Assembly (NCBI RefSeq): GCF_037076425.1
Contig: NZ_AP028127.1
Coordinates: 1,580,001 to 1,644,000 of the forward strand
Length of the DNA: 64,000 bases
DNA from: Turicibacter faecis
GTDB lineage: Bacteria; Bacillota_I; Bacilli_A; MOL361; Turicibacteraceae
Reading direction: 5' to 3'
In this document: positions 15,028 through 24,835 of the stretch, piece by piece
How positions within the stretch are numbered: position 1 is the first letter of the stretch
Layout of the letters: each line of letters begins with the position of its first letter
Made by a program: the position numbers and the translations under genes
The notes under the pieces: model-generated
Told to the model about the DNA's origin: nothing
Databases searched by the model: none
The model's input: the letters and a program-made list of their open reading frames with translations, nothing else

Positions 15028-16204
15028 ATGTCCCCTCCACTAATTGATTAAATTGATCAATAATAACACTGTTTTTATAATGATAATTTTCTAAATTTTG
15101 ACGCATTGCGGTTAATAAAGACGGATTTACTAACACATTTTTCATTGCCTCATAAAATTTTTCCTCATTATTTTCTGTAACAAGCCCATATTGATCTCCT
15201 TTTAATTGTTCTTCGATTCCTGCAACCTCAGTTGCAATAACAGGCGTTTTGCAAATAAATGACTCAAACACAACGGTTGGTAACCCCTCATACCTTGACG
15301 GAAGTAAAAAACAGTCAGCAAGCTTAAAATAAGCAAATGGATTTTCCTTAAATCCAATGAGTTTGAAAGTTTCTTGACACCCAAACTCTTCTATTGCTTG
15401 ACGAAGTGCCGCTTCATCTTCACCACTTCCAATAATCATAATCTGATGATCAAACCCCTCACTCATAAGCCTACGGTGAATGTTAATTAGGCGATCGTAC
15501 CCCTTTTGTTCAACCAATCGACCAACACTTATAAATGTTAACGCGTCACCTTTAAATAATTTGACATATTCCTGTGGTACTTCTTGTTTTGATTTTTCTT
15601 TAATCATTTTTTCTTGAATGACGTTATGAATGACTTTAACCTCTTCTTTTAAACCAAAAACCTCTTGATAAGATTTCGCTGCAACCCTTGAAACAGCCAC
15701 ATTTTCATCGATCAATTGTAACACCTTTTTCATTAAAGGCATATGATTGGCTGAAAAATTTTGTTTTTTATAGTCTAAATGAACCCAATTAATCTTTTTA
15801 CGACTATTCCCATATGCCACAAAAATGGTACAAAAACCTTCCTTAAATGCGATTTCTACATCGTAAGAATCTAATTTCATTTTTTTCCGCTCAGCCTGAA
15901 TTTTTTTACCTATGCTTCCCGTCTTCATTAAAAAAAGTAAATATAATTTATTTAAAATTAAACGAAGATTTTTACTTTTTATCACCTGATTTAATGGTTG
16001 ATCAATGACCTTAAAGAAAGGCGACCCCTCAATAACACGAATGTTCGCTGGAATATCCTTTAACATCTCTCCGTGTTTATGTAAGACTAAAACATCTATT
16101 TCATGAGAGGTGTTTGCCCCTAATTCCTGCAATAAATTATTTAATACTCGAGAGACGCCTCCAAGTGTCATTTCATCTGTTACAAATAAAATTTTCTTTG
16201 ACAT
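15017..16204 (-). CDS. Family 4 glycosyltransferase (capsule)
   Basis: A 395-residue GT-B enzyme. The N-terminal KILFVTDEMTLGGVSRVLNNLL has the glycine-rich loop, and VAVSRVAAKSYQEVFGLKEEVKVIHNVIQ is the inter-domain region. FISVGRLVEQKGYDRLI is the start of the C-terminal nucleotide-sugar domain, and PSRYEGLPTVVFESFICKTPVIATEVAGIEEQL holds the E-x7-E retaining motif. GT4 enzymes transfer sugars with retention from UDP- or GDP-donors. It is part of the operon and overlaps the Wzy gene by 11 bases. Start ATG follows AGGAAGTG. Confidence 0.9.
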   Translation of the reverse strand: MSKKILFVTDEMTLGGVSRVLNNLLQELGANTSHEIDVLVLHKHGEMLKDIPANIRVIEGSPFFKVIDQPLNQVIKSKNLRLILNKLYLLFLMKTGSIGKKIQAERKKMKLDSYDVEIAFKEGFCTIFVAYGNSRKKINWVHLDYKKQNFSANHMPLMKKVLQLIDENVAVSRVAAKSYQEVFGLKEEVKVIHNVIQEKMIKEKSKQEVPQEYVKLFKGDALTFISVGRLVEQKGYDRLINIHRRLMSEGFDHQIMIIGSGEDEAALRQAIEEFGCQETFKLIGFKENPFAYFKLADCFLLPSRYEGLPTVVFESFICKTPVIATEVAGIEEQLKGDQYGLVTENNEEKFYEAMKNVLVNPSLLTAMRQNLENYHYKNSVIIDQFNQLVEGTYGK

Positions 16205-16243
16205 CGTTTCACTTCCTATCTTTGATTTATGACAAGGCGTAGC

Positions 16244-17212
16244 CTATTTCAATTTCTTTTTTAAGAAGTGTTTACCTGCTAATAACCATCGAACAATAAA
16301 AAATAATTTATACTTATACAAAGTTAAAATTAGACGATCTTTAAAAGAATACGTTTTAACATATTTATTTTTTAACCAATTTGGGTAATATTCATGCATA
16401 AAATCAATCGCTCGATTTAAATACTCCCCTGCATCTTTCACATTTAGTTGACGTGAACACCCATAAAATATTAAATTTTTGATGTATAAATATTCCACTT
16501 CTTCTTGATAATCCTCTTTAAAATGTTCTTTAATTAAGCCAAGTGCCGTATAGATATCCAAGCTTTTTGTTGAATACGTGTTCATGATGGATCCTTCACG
16601 TTGAAAGTACTGATAAAAAGGTTCATTAATCTTTACAATCTTAGAAGCGTTAGCTAAAACCATCGGGATACAACCTAAATCCTCATACCATATTCCGACT
16701 GGAAACTTAATATCTTCGAATAATGATTTTTTAAATAACTTATTACACGCACTGTTGTCAATCGTCAATAAAGAGGGATGAGTCTTCACACTTCCAGACT
16801 CAAAGTTCCCACAAGATACCGTCTCAATTCGCCCCCCGTCATAGACATTATTAAGATCACAAACCACAATATCCGCTTGAGTAGATAGAAGTAATTGATA
16901 CATCTTCTCGCACATGTCGTGACTAACCCAGTCGTCACTATCGATAAAGAGCACATATTCTCCTCGAGCGTAATGAAGACCGTGATTTCGGGCATCCGCT
17001 AGCCCTCCATTTTGCTTAATGATGGAGATTACCTGCTTAGGATAATCTTTAACAAATTCATCAATAATCACTTGGGATTGATCAGGACTTCCATCATTGA
17101 CACAAATAATTTCAATTTCCTTCATCGTCTGATTGACTAAAGAGTTTAAACACCGAGCAAGATATTTTTCTACATTATAAATTGGAACGATAATACTAAT
17201 GATTGGATTCAT
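16244..17212 (-). CDS. Family 2 glycosyltransferase (capsule), second copy
   Basis: 322 residues. ISIIVPIYNVEKYLARCLNSLVNQTM opens the GT-A domain, VNDGSPDQSQ binds the nucleotide, GEYVLFIDSDDWVSHDM has the D-S-D-D metal site, and WYEDLGCIPMVLANASKI the second acidic motif. The C-terminal end is basic (FIVRWLLAGKHFLKKKLK), which could anchor it at the membrane. Most similar by eye to the next gene upstream (17388-18386), with which it shares the INDGSPDQSQ and WYEDL blocks. Start ATG follows AGGATAAAAGA. A gap of 175 bases upstream breaks the tight spacing of the operon, without a clear terminator. Confidence 0.88.
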   Translation of the reverse strand: MNPIISIIVPIYNVEKYLARCLNSLVNQTMKEIEIICVNDGSPDQSQVIIDEFVKDYPKQVISIIKQNGGLADARNHGLHYARGEYVLFIDSDDWVSHDMCEKMYQLLLSTQADIVVCDLNNVYDGGRIETVSCGNFESGSVKTHPSLLTIDNSACNKLFKKSLFEDIKFPVGIWYEDLGCIPMVLANASKIVKINEPFYQYFQREGSIMNTYSTKSLDIYTALGLIKEHFKEDYQEEVEYLYIKNLIFYGCSRQLNVKDAGEYLNRAIDFMHEYYPNWLKNKYVKTYSFKDRLILTLYKYKLFFIVRWLLAGKHFLKKKLK

Positions 17213-17387
17213 TCTTTTATCCTACACTCCCTTCATTTACAACAGTTTTTTTAGCTTACCTACAATCAAGCAAAACTCACTTAAATAAGAGGTCGCATCG
17301 ACTTGTTTTATTGTTTTGATTAAACAAGACTCCGTATTCCTGACCTTGTCTTATATATACTCTACTTACAACTATATTTCCGATGAA

Positions 17388-18386
17388 CTAGGACCTAGCC
17401 GATTTCACTTTATTGACGGTATGTTGTTTAATAAACAAAATGGTTTTTAAAATGAGAAAATGTTTGTGATACAATAACTTGAACACTACCTTTTCTTTTT
17501 TAGATTGTTTCTGAATATACGGGTTCTCAACCCATTTTGGAAACTTTTTATTCATATAAGAAATCGCCTTTTTCAAATAAAGGTCACCATTCTCAAACTT
17601 TCGCCAATTCAAAAGACTAGTTAAAATAACGTGTTCAACATAAAGGAATTCTATTTCATCCTTATATTGATCGTAATATCCATTTGATTTATAATAGTCC
17701 TCTATAAGCTCAAGTACTTTATAAATATCTAATACTTTTTCATTTAAGGTTGCCATAATAGACCCTTCACGTTGAATATAGTGAACAAATGCTTCTTTAA
17801 CATGGGCAATTTTATTCGTATTCATGATAAGTCTTAACGTCGTTGCTAAATCTTCATACCATAATCCCTTTGGATAACGGATATCTGTCTTTAAAAATAA
17901 ATCTTTTTTATATAATTTATTCCAGGCAGATGGACCGCTTAACAACACGTTCCTCATAAAGTCAGTAGATTCCTGTCTTATCCCTGAAATATACAGACTT
18001 TCTTTTTCCTTCGTCTCCCAATCCATGACAAAGTCACAGATTACTAAATCGGCCTCTTGCTCTCTCGCCGCCCTATACATTTTTTCAATCATCTCAGGTT
18101 CAACCCAGTCATCACTGTCAATAAAGGCAACGTAATCTCCCGATGCAAGATTTAATCCATAATTTCTTGCATCACTTAATCCCCCATTTTCTTTTAAATA
18201 ACCTTTGACAAGGTGAGGGTATTTTTCGACGTATTCATCAACGATTTTTTGTGATTGATCAGGACTTCCATCATTCACACAAATAATCTCTATTTCTTGA
18301 AACGTTTGTGACACTAACGATTCTAAACACCGTTTTAAGTATTTTTCTACTTTATAAATAGGAACAATAATACTTACTTTCACCAT
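17388..18386 (-). CDS. Family 2 glycosyltransferase (capsule), third copy
   Basis: About 332 residues from ATG 18386, which follows AAAGGAGC at eight bases; an upstream in-frame ATG pair at 18428 directly abuts the flippase stop but has no ribosome site. KVSIIVPIYKVEKYLKRCLESLVSQTF, CVNDGSPDQSQ, GGLSDARNYGLNLASGDYVAFIDSDDWVEPEM and LWYEDLATTLRLIMNTNKIA are the GT2 landmarks, with the metal-binding D-S-D-D near residue 92. The C-terminus is strongly basic. It follows the flippase directly. Substrate unknown. Confidence 0.88.
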   Translation of the reverse strand: MVKVSIIVPIYKVEKYLKRCLESLVSQTFQEIEIICVNDGSPDQSQKIVDEYVEKYPHLVKGYLKENGGLSDARNYGLNLASGDYVAFIDSDDWVEPEMIEKMYRAAREQEADLVICDFVMDWETKEKESLYISGIRQESTDFMRNVLLSGPSAWNKLYKKDLFLKTDIRYPKGLWYEDLATTLRLIMNTNKIAHVKEAFVHYIQREGSIMATLNEKVLDIYKVLELIEDYYKSNGYYDQYKDEIEFLYVEHVILTSLLNWRKFENGDLYLKKAISYMNKKFPKWVENPYIQKQSKKEKVVFKLLYHKHFLILKTILFIKQHTVNKVKSARS

Positions 18387-18428
18387 TATAAAAGCTCCTT
18401 TAACTCTATCATTTTTATTAATCATCAT

Positions 18429-19952
18429 TTATTTGCGACGGAAAAACGGAATCTTCATTCTCCATACAAACTTTCTAAAATCTTCAAATAGGATATAGTA
18501 CGTCAAGGTATACATCAGAGTAATGATTGCCCCAATCCCACTTGTGACGATAAACCACATCAGCATATTAGAGACTCCGTTTGGAAATAGTCGCTTCCAA
18601 ATAAACATTCCGACTAATGTTAAAATAAACATCAATGCCGTCCGACTCATAACTAGGCAATAATATTTTTGAGCTGACATCTCAAACACTTTAGGATAAA
18701 CTAATTTCGCTGTCATCATTAAGTCAATGGCATAATACATGACAAACGTTCCTAATAAAATTCCTACAATTCCTAATGGCTTAATAAGAAGCAAAGAGAT
18801 TCCGAGATTGACAATAACTGATAAAATCGCAATCATTCGTGTTTCTTTAAATAAACCATTAACATCACGAAGAATCAATAACGGCTCTCGAGAAACAAGA
18901 TAATAAGTATTCATCGTAAATAAAAACACACCTGCATAAGATAACACATACATTTCATCTTTCATCCATAAGCGAACGAAGTCATTTGCCGTAATAAATA
19001 AAATACTTGAAACAATCGAACTTAAAAAGAAAGAGAAATTGGCATACTGCAAAAATGTTGAATACTTATGATCCTCATCACTTGAGAATAAGTTTCCGAA
19101 ACTATCCGCTGGCGCCTTAATAATACTATATAAAATCTTAATTAAACTCGAACAAATCATATTATAGGCATTATAGACATTTGTCATTAAAGGCGAAATG
19201 AAATAAGTTAACAATAAAGGATCCGTATTTGATAAAGCGACCCCGGCAATTCGATGAACAAAAACGTGCTTTGTATTCTCGAGCGTACTTAAGTCGCGGC
19301 CTTCCTTATTATCCCTCAAATAAGGATATAACTTCAACGCTTTCTCCCTCGAATAAGCATATGAAATGACCGTTAAAATTCCATCAATAATTAAAACAAC
19401 TTCAAAAGGAAGCCCCATTAACGCAATCACAATTGAAAATAAAGAACGTAAAACCGTAATAATTTGAATTCCTAAGTTTATTTTATAATATTGTTGGTCA
19501 GCCTGTACGACGATATTGGGTCCCATTAAGAAGTAAGAAATAACAACTGGGATAAGTAATAAAAAGTAGATACTATAAATCATAAAGGCTGAAATAGTAC
19601 CATCCTTTTGACTAATGAATAACGGTTGGACAATCCCTATAATAAACCCTAAAATTCCAATAACCAGCCCTATTTTTCTAAACAGAAATACTGCACCATT
19701 ATAGAGCTCAGTCACCCGCTTGTCATCTTTCTTTGCTAAAGGTTGATAGAGAATCTGTTGAAAAGCAATCCCAAATCCCCCTTCAACTAGACTTAAAACC
19801 CCCATTAGTTGAATCATTGTAGAGTAGAGCCCATTTATTGATCCACCATAAATACTTGAAAATAAACTGAACTTTATAATCCCCATAACGGGTAAAATTA
19901 AATTCGGTATTGTTGTCACAAGCATATTTAATAACGAATGTTTCATCCGCAT
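18429..19952 (-). CDS. wzx: Wzx-type polysaccharide flippase
   Basis: A 507-residue MOP-superfamily membrane protein with about 14 hydrophobic segments spread over the whole length, as expected for Wzx. The start (LLNMLVTTIPNLILPVMGIIKFSLFSSIYGGSINGLYSTMIQLMGVLSLVEGGFG) matches the family, in which the first helices carry a P-x-x-G and the second loop a G-x-x-G-L. It would move lipid-linked repeat units across the membrane for polymerisation by Wzy. It is the first gene of the glycosyltransferase operon, preceded by a strong hairpin that separates it from the LCP gene. Start ATG follows AGAGGTGATTTT. Confidence 0.88.
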   Translation of the reverse strand: MRMKHSLLNMLVTTIPNLILPVMGIIKFSLFSSIYGGSINGLYSTMIQLMGVLSLVEGGFGIAFQQILYQPLAKKDDKRVTELYNGAVFLFRKIGLVIGILGFIIGIVQPLFISQKDGTISAFMIYSIYFLLLIPVVISYFLMGPNIVVQADQQYYKINLGIQIITVLRSLFSIVIALMGLPFEVVLIIDGILTVISYAYSREKALKLYPYLRDNKEGRDLSTLENTKHVFVHRIAGVALSNTDPLLLTYFISPLMTNVYNAYNMICSSLIKILYSIIKAPADSFGNLFSSDEDHKYSTFLQYANFSFFLSSIVSSILFITANDFVRLWMKDEMYVLSYAGVFLFTMNTYYLVSREPLLILRDVNGLFKETRMIAILSVIVNLGISLLLIKPLGIVGILLGTFVMYYAIDLMMTAKLVYPKVFEMSAQKYYCLVMSRTALMFILTLVGMFIWKRLFPNGVSNMLMWFIVTSGIGAIITLMYTLTYYILFEDFRKFVWRMKIPFFRRK

Positions 19953-20009
19953 AAAATCACCTCTAATTCTATAGTCTTTCCTATCAAATGATTAAATATT
20001 AAACATTAT

Positions 20010-20049
20010 GAAAATGTGTGTCATAAAAGAATCTATGACACACATTTTC
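20010..20049 (-). terminator. Hairpin terminator after the LCP gene
   Basis: A 16-bp perfect stem (GAAAATGTGTGTCATA and its complement) with an eight-base loop. The T run after it is poor on both strands, so it may leak and let part of the transcripts run into wzx. Confidence 0.65.
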
Positions 20050-20062
20050 ATTTTAATGTTGT

Positions 20063-22075
20063 TTAATTCCCTTCTACGCCTAAAACACCTTGAGTTTCTC
20101 CTGATCCTGATGGCTGTTCCTGATCTGGCGTTAGAGACGGTTGATCGTCAGGTTGTACGGGTGTTTCATCTGGTACGACTGGAGTACTACTTTCTCCTCC
20201 ATTACCTGTTGTTGGCTCATTAGTCGGAGGGGTACTTGTATCTGGTGTGACTGGTCCTGGATAATTTCCTCCACCTGCACTCGGCTTATTTGAGACATTA
20301 CCTGAATCAGTCGTCCCATCTGTTTTATTTGAAGAAGCGTTCGATCCACCATGCGATGATGAACTTGGCACCTTGTTTAAAACGGGCGCATCTTCTTTTG
20401 TCGTACTATTTACTTTTTCAATATCTTTATCTTCCTGATTGAGGTCACTTACACTACGATCCTCTTCTTCAAACGGCATTGTTTCATCATAATAAGATTT
20501 AATCCATCTTCCATCGGGAGTTTCTTTAAACCCATTAAATGAGAATGTCGGTTGAATCGTTGGCGATTGCTCTCCTAAGTTGATCATCATTTGCTTACGA
20601 GCATCCGCAATTGCCCCTTTGTATGGGAAGGCATAGCTTAATTTAAATGAGTAATATGGATTAGATAAATAACCATATTCTGCGCTTAATACCATACTTT
20701 TAATGTAAATCATTTCCAACGGATTTAGCCCCGTTGAACCTGAAAGTAATCCTAACAAATATTGAATACCTGAGGTCATTTGATTCATTGAAATATTCGT
20801 TTCAATATTATTTCCTAACACATCTAATAAGTCTAAAAACTCACCTACTGTATCCATTTCCGTTAACATCTGATTAACAATACCTTCAATCACAAGTTGT
20901 TGATGCTCTGCACGGCCTAAATCACCTTTTGCTAACGTCTTACGATGACGTGAAAGTGCTAATGCCTGCTCTCCGTTTAATAATTGATAACCTTCCTCAA
21001 CCTTGATTAAATGCTCACCAAATTGACGATTACTGTCCTGTTCCTCAATAGTTACCGGAACATCCACATAAATTCCACCAATCGCATCAACTAACTCAAC
21101 TACCCCCTTAAAGTTAATCTTCACATAATAGGGGATATTTAGGTCAAACATTTTCTCTACTGTTTCCATTACACACGTTGTTCCCCCGTTATTTGAGTGG
21201 GTAATTTTATCTTTCGTGTTATTAAAACATGGAACCTCCACATAAGAATCCCTCGGTATAGAAGTCATCGTCACCGATAAATTTTTAGGATTGACTGTCG
21301 CTACAATTAAAGAATCTGCCAATGAAGCAGCACCTAACCCTTGTTCAGTTGAATCGACACCAATTAATAAAATCGAGAACGGATTCTCAATTAACGATGT
21401 ATTTGTAATTTTCGCATCTTCCTCTGTCGCTTTAAGCACTGTTTCTATCGTTGCTAACACCTTGGTCTCTTCTTTAATATTTTCAAAGCCTGATTGTCCA
21501 GAAAATAAAGTCGCATAATTATCTCCTACAATAATTGCATCAATTTTTTCAGAATATAAATCTTGAAGCATCGCAATCGGTGAATTATACTTTTCTACTT
21601 CCGCCTCATCACTCAACTTATTTTTCTCTAAAAATTGATCAATATTGTCTGAAACCTCTTCTTTAGTCATATTTAACGTTCCGATTTTATAACCCTCTAA
21701 ATCTTTGACCTTTTCAAATGATCGATTAGATAGGGTTACTAAACTATAATTAACCGTTGATTCATTCATTGTCATATTTGTCAATGAATTATACACGCGT
21801 GTATTAACATAGCCACCGTAACCTCCTAAAAGAAGTCCGATTACTGAAAGTGTTAAAAATACAACTGTCCCTTTTTTTGATTCAACTTTAATTGCGTATA
21901 ATCCGAACATTAATAAAGATAAGTATAATAAAATTAAAACTAAAATCACGTTGACACGTAATGAAAAATCAAACCCCGAATACTTATTAAGATAAATCGC
22001 ATTCCAAATAATCGGAACGATTGGAATCATCATAATTAATCGATAAATCCATTTTAATCCTTTTTTATTAAACAT
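20063..22075 (-). CDS. CpsA-type LytR-CpsA-Psr (LCP) glycopolymer transferase
   Basis: 670 residues. Three membrane segments at about 9-30, 38-62 and 69-92 are followed by an extracytoplasmic accessory domain (about 105-225, with ligand-binding-protein-like IGTLNMTKEEVS and SEKIDAIIVGDNYA). The LCP domain runs from about 230: FSILLIGVDS, SLADSLIVATVNPKNLSVTMTSIPRDSYV with the catalytic-type Asp and Arg, and RHRKTLAKGDLGRAEHQQL with the lipid-phosphate-binding Arg residues. The last 120 residues are Ser/Thr/Pro/Gly-rich low complexity. The three-helix plus accessory-domain layout is that of pneumococcal CpsA rather than one-helix TagU. LCP enzymes attach capsule or teichoic polymers to peptidoglycan. 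It follows the 230-residue gene closely. Confidence 0.9.
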   Translation of the reverse strand: MFNKKGLKWIYRLIMMIPIVPIIWNAIYLNKYSGFDFSLRVNVILVLILLYLSLLMFGLYAIKVESKKGTVVFLTLSVIGLLLGGYGGYVNTRVYNSLTNMTMNESTVNYSLVTLSNRSFEKVKDLEGYKIGTLNMTKEEVSDNIDQFLEKNKLSDEAEVEKYNSPIAMLQDLYSEKIDAIIVGDNYATLFSGQSGFENIKEETKVLATIETVLKATEEDAKITNTSLIENPFSILLIGVDSTEQGLGAASLADSLIVATVNPKNLSVTMTSIPRDSYVEVPCFNNTKDKITHSNNGGTTCVMETVEKMFDLNIPYYVKINFKGVVELVDAIGGIYVDVPVTIEEQDSNRQFGEHLIKVEEGYQLLNGEQALALSRHRKTLAKGDLGRAEHQQLVIEGIVNQMLTEMDTVGEFLDLLDVLGNNIETNISMNQMTSGIQYLLGLLSGSTGLNPLEMIYIKSMVLSAEYGYLSNPYYSFKLSYAFPYKGAIADARKQMMINLGEQSPTIQPTFSFNGFKETPDGRWIKSYYDETMPFEEEDRSVSDLNQEDKDIEKVNSTTKEDAPVLNKVPSSSSHGGSNASSNKTDGTTDSGNVSNKPSAGGGNYPGPVTPDTSTPPTNEPTTGNGGESSTPVVPDETPVQPDDQPSLTPDQEQPSGSGETQGVLGVEGN

Positions 22076-22087
22076 ATCTGCCCCTCC

Positions 22088-22780
22088 CTACTCTGATAAA
22101 ATTGCGTTAATGAATAAATCACCATCAACCTTGGTTAAAATAAATGTCGCTGTTGTTTGAAGACTCGTCTCCTCAGCAAGCCCCATCGGTTCATATGACC
22201 AATTTGCCTGAAGTGAGATACAATCAAGTTGTTCCATTTCATCCTCGTCGCCTTCGACTTCAATAACATCATTTAAATTAACATTTGTGATTTGCACCTT
22301 ATTAACGCTCATCAATGAAGAGGCATCTTCATTTTCCAAATAATAGTCTAACGTTTCATAATAACCATCAATCGCTTGTTTTTTAAACGCCGAACGCATC
22401 TCTTTATCAATAAATTGAACACCACCTACATCACTATGATTAACTTTATTGGTCCACGTGTAAAAGTCGGCAATAAAGTTTTTAACAATAGCTGTGGCAT
22501 ATGCTTGCGTCGTTTGTTCCGTCTGACTGTTCTGATAATCTTTTTGCGCTTCTAACAACTCATCAAAAATTTCCTTTTGATACCCTGTTGCAGTTTTTGA
22601 TAAATGATACTCTCTCTTCTCATTTTCAACCACCGGCGTACTAGGTTTTAATGATTCATTTGGTCCCCCGGCCATTTCCTTGACCTGATGAATAAGCATA
22701 CCAGTTAGCACCATTGTTGAAACAAAAAAAATACTCCCAAAAATAATAAATGGCTGTTTAATGATTTTTCTCATATTCAT
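22088..22780 (-). CDS. Membrane-anchored extracytoplasmic protein of unknown function
   Basis: 230 residues: one N-terminal membrane anchor (about 10-32, KQPFIIFGSIFFVSTMVLTGMLIHQV), a linker with prolines, then an extracytoplasmic domain. The region after 60 has a helical part (KEIFDELLEAQKDYQNSQTEQTTQAYATAIVKNFIADFYTW) followed by alternating strands ending in TFILTKVDGDLFINAILSE. This resembles an NTF2-like or VirB8/TcpC-like fold by pattern only. I do not recognise a family. It is 12 bases upstream of the LCP gene and first in that two-gene operon, so a role in cell-wall polymer attachment is a reasonable guess. Start ATG follows GGAGGGTGTAGGC. Confidence 0.7.
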   Translation of the reverse strand: MNMRKIIKQPFIIFGSIFFVSTMVLTGMLIHQVKEMAGGPNESLKPSTPVVENEKREYHLSKTATGYQKEIFDELLEAQKDYQNSQTEQTTQAYATAIVKNFIADFYTWTNKVNHSDVGGVQFIDKEMRSAFKKQAIDGYYETLDYYLENEDASSLMSVNKVQITNVNLNDVIEVEGDEDEMEQLDCISLQANWSYEPMGLAEETSLQTTATFILTKVDGDLFINAILSE

Positions 22781-22994
22781 GCCTACACCCTCCCTTTAAA
22801 CTCTGCCTTATGCTCTATGTCTGTTTGTTATTATAAATTACTTTCGCTATTCCTATAATGCAAATGCGATTATAAAAACGTGAGACATTACATGAAGAGA
22901 AATCATCTAGCACCATTTTACATGATTTAATGCTATTTGAAAACACTTAGCCATTTTTTTACACAAAAATGTACAATTTTATTCATATCCTTGC

Positions 22995-23023
22995 AAAAAA
23001 AGAGTGCCATCAGGCACTCTTTT
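22995..23023 (-). terminator. Terminator of hisS-aspS
   Basis: Stem AAAAGAGTGCC/GGCACTCTTTT with the loop ATCA and a T run on the minus strand, 40 bases after the aspS stop. Confidence 0.88.
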
Positions 23024-23062
23024 CGTCGATTTAAATCAAAAATTTTATTATTATAGGAAATC

Positions 23063-24820
23063 CTATTTCTTCAACTGAATACGTAACTCATCTAGTTGTG
23101 CTTCAGAAACCACACCTGGTGCCTCCGTCATCGGACATGATGCAGATGCATTCTTAGGGAAGGCAATAACATCGCGTAAACTTTGAGAACCCGTTAAAAT
23201 CATCGCAATTCGATCAAGTCCTAATGCTAATCCCCCATGTGGTGGTGTTCCATATTTAAAGGCGTTCATTAAGAATCCAAATTGTTCCTCTGCCTCTTCC
23301 TCTGTAAATCCAAGTGCCTTAAACATACGCTCTTGAATGTCTTTTTGGTAAATACGCAGTGATCCTCCACCTAATTCATATCCATTTAAAACGATATCAT
23401 AAGCTTGAGCCTTTGCCTGATGACCATCTGTATCAAACGTCGCTAATGTATCCAGACTTGGCATCGTAAATGGATGATGTGCTGCAAAGAAACGACCAAG
23501 TTCCTCGTCATATTCAAATAGCGGCCAATCAATGACCCATAAGAAGTTAAATTTCGATTCATCAATTAAACCTAATTCTTTTCCTAAATGTAAACGAAGT
23601 GCTCCTAAACTATCAGCAACAACCGATTTTTTATCAGCGACAAATAATAACAGGTCTCCTGTTTCAGCTTGCGTCGTTTGTTTAATACGCTCGATTTCTT
23701 GTTCACTGAAGAACTTAGCGATTGGCCCGTTGAATCCCTCTTCAACAACTTTCATCCATGCTAAACCTTTTGCTTTATATTTTTTTACATAATCGGTTAA
23801 TTTATCAATGTCTTTACGTGAGAAACGATCCGCAGCCCCTTTGACACATAAAGCTTTAACTTCGTTTCCTGCCTCAATCGTTTGCGCAAAAACTGAAAAT
23901 CCGCAATTTGCCACTGCATCATTTAAAGCAATTAATTCCATTTCAAAACGTGTATCTGGTTTATCAGACCCAAAACGTCCCATTGCCTCTTCATAACTTA
24001 AGCGTGGGAATGGACGTGGAATATCTAAACCTTTCACATCCTTCATCATCTTGACTAGCATTTCTTCAATCATATTCATTATCTCTTCTTGCGTTAAGAA
24101 TGAGGTTTCAATGTCAATCTGCGTAAACTCAGGTTGACGATCCGCACGTAAATCCTCATCACGGAAGCAACGAGCAATCTGGTAATAACGTTCAAATCCA
24201 GATACCATTAATAACTGTTTAAAAATTTGTGGTGATTGTGGTAGCGCATAAAATTCCCCTTCGTGCACACGACTTGGTACTAAGTAATCACGCGCCCCCT
24301 CAGGAGTTGATTTATTTAAGTAAGGTGTTTCTACCTCAATAAAATCGTGTCCGTCTAAATAGCTACGAATTGATTTTAAAATATTGTGACGTAAAATAAA
24401 ATTTTTCTGCATAACAGGGCGTCTTAAATCTAAGTAACGATATTTTAAACGCGTATCTTCTAAAGCATCCGTTTCATCAGCAATAATTAACGGTGTCATT
24501 TCCGCCTCAGAAATAATCGTCAACTCATCTAAAACAACCTCAATATCTCCCGTCGGCATATTTGGATTTTTACTTTGACGCTCTGTAACCTCACCCTTAA
24601 CAGCAACAACATACTCATTACGTACCTTATTCGCAGCTTCCAACACCTCTGGTTTTGCTGTTTCTGGATTAACAACTAATTGTGTCATTCCATAACGGTC
24701 ACGTAAATCAATAAAAATAAGTCCACCTAAATTACGTGTTTTGGCAACCCATCCTTTTAATTCAACAATCTGGCCTACCTGTTCAATTCTTAATTCTCCG
24801 TTATTATGTGTTCGATTCAT
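23063..24820 (-). CDS. aspS: Aspartyl-tRNA synthetase
   Basis: A 585-residue bacterial-type class II synthetase. The N-terminal OB-fold anticodon domain ([30 protein letters not shown]) is followed by motif 2 ([21 protein letters not shown]), the bacterial GAD insertion domain at about 290-420, and motif 3 ([13 protein letters not shown]). It charges tRNA-Asp. Length is normal for the bacterial form. The gene follows hisS with 15 bases between and is the second gene of the operon controlled by the T-box leader. In B. subtilis the pair has the same order. Confidence 0.97.
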   Translation of the reverse strand: MNRTHNNGELRIEQVGQIVELKGWVAKTRNLGGLIFIDLRDRYGMTQLVVNPETAKPEVLEAANKVRNEYVVAVKGEVTERQSKNPNMPTGDIEVVLDELTIISEAEMTPLIIADETDALEDTRLKYRYLDLRRPVMQKNFILRHNILKSIRSYLDGHDFIEVETPYLNKSTPEGARDYLVPSRVHEGEFYALPQSPQIFKQLLMVSGFERYYQIARCFRDEDLRADRQPEFTQIDIETSFLTQEEIMNMIEEMLVKMMKDVKGLDIPRPFPRLSYEEAMGRFGSDKPDTRFEMELIALNDAVANCGFSVFAQTIEAGNEVKALCVKGAADRFSRKDIDKLTDYVKKYKAKGLAWMKVVEEGFNGPIAKFFSEQEIERIKQTTQAETGDLLLFVADKKSVVADSLGALRLHLGKELGLIDESKFNFLWVIDWPLFEYDEELGRFFAAHHPFTMPSLDTLATFDTDGHQAKAQAYDIVLNGYELGGGSLRIYQKDIQERMFKALGFTEEEAEEQFGFLMNAFKYGTPPHGGLALGLDRIAMILTGSQSLRDVIAFPKNASASCPMTEAPGVVSEAQLDELRIQLKK

Positions 24821-24835
24821 TTAATTCACCTCTTA

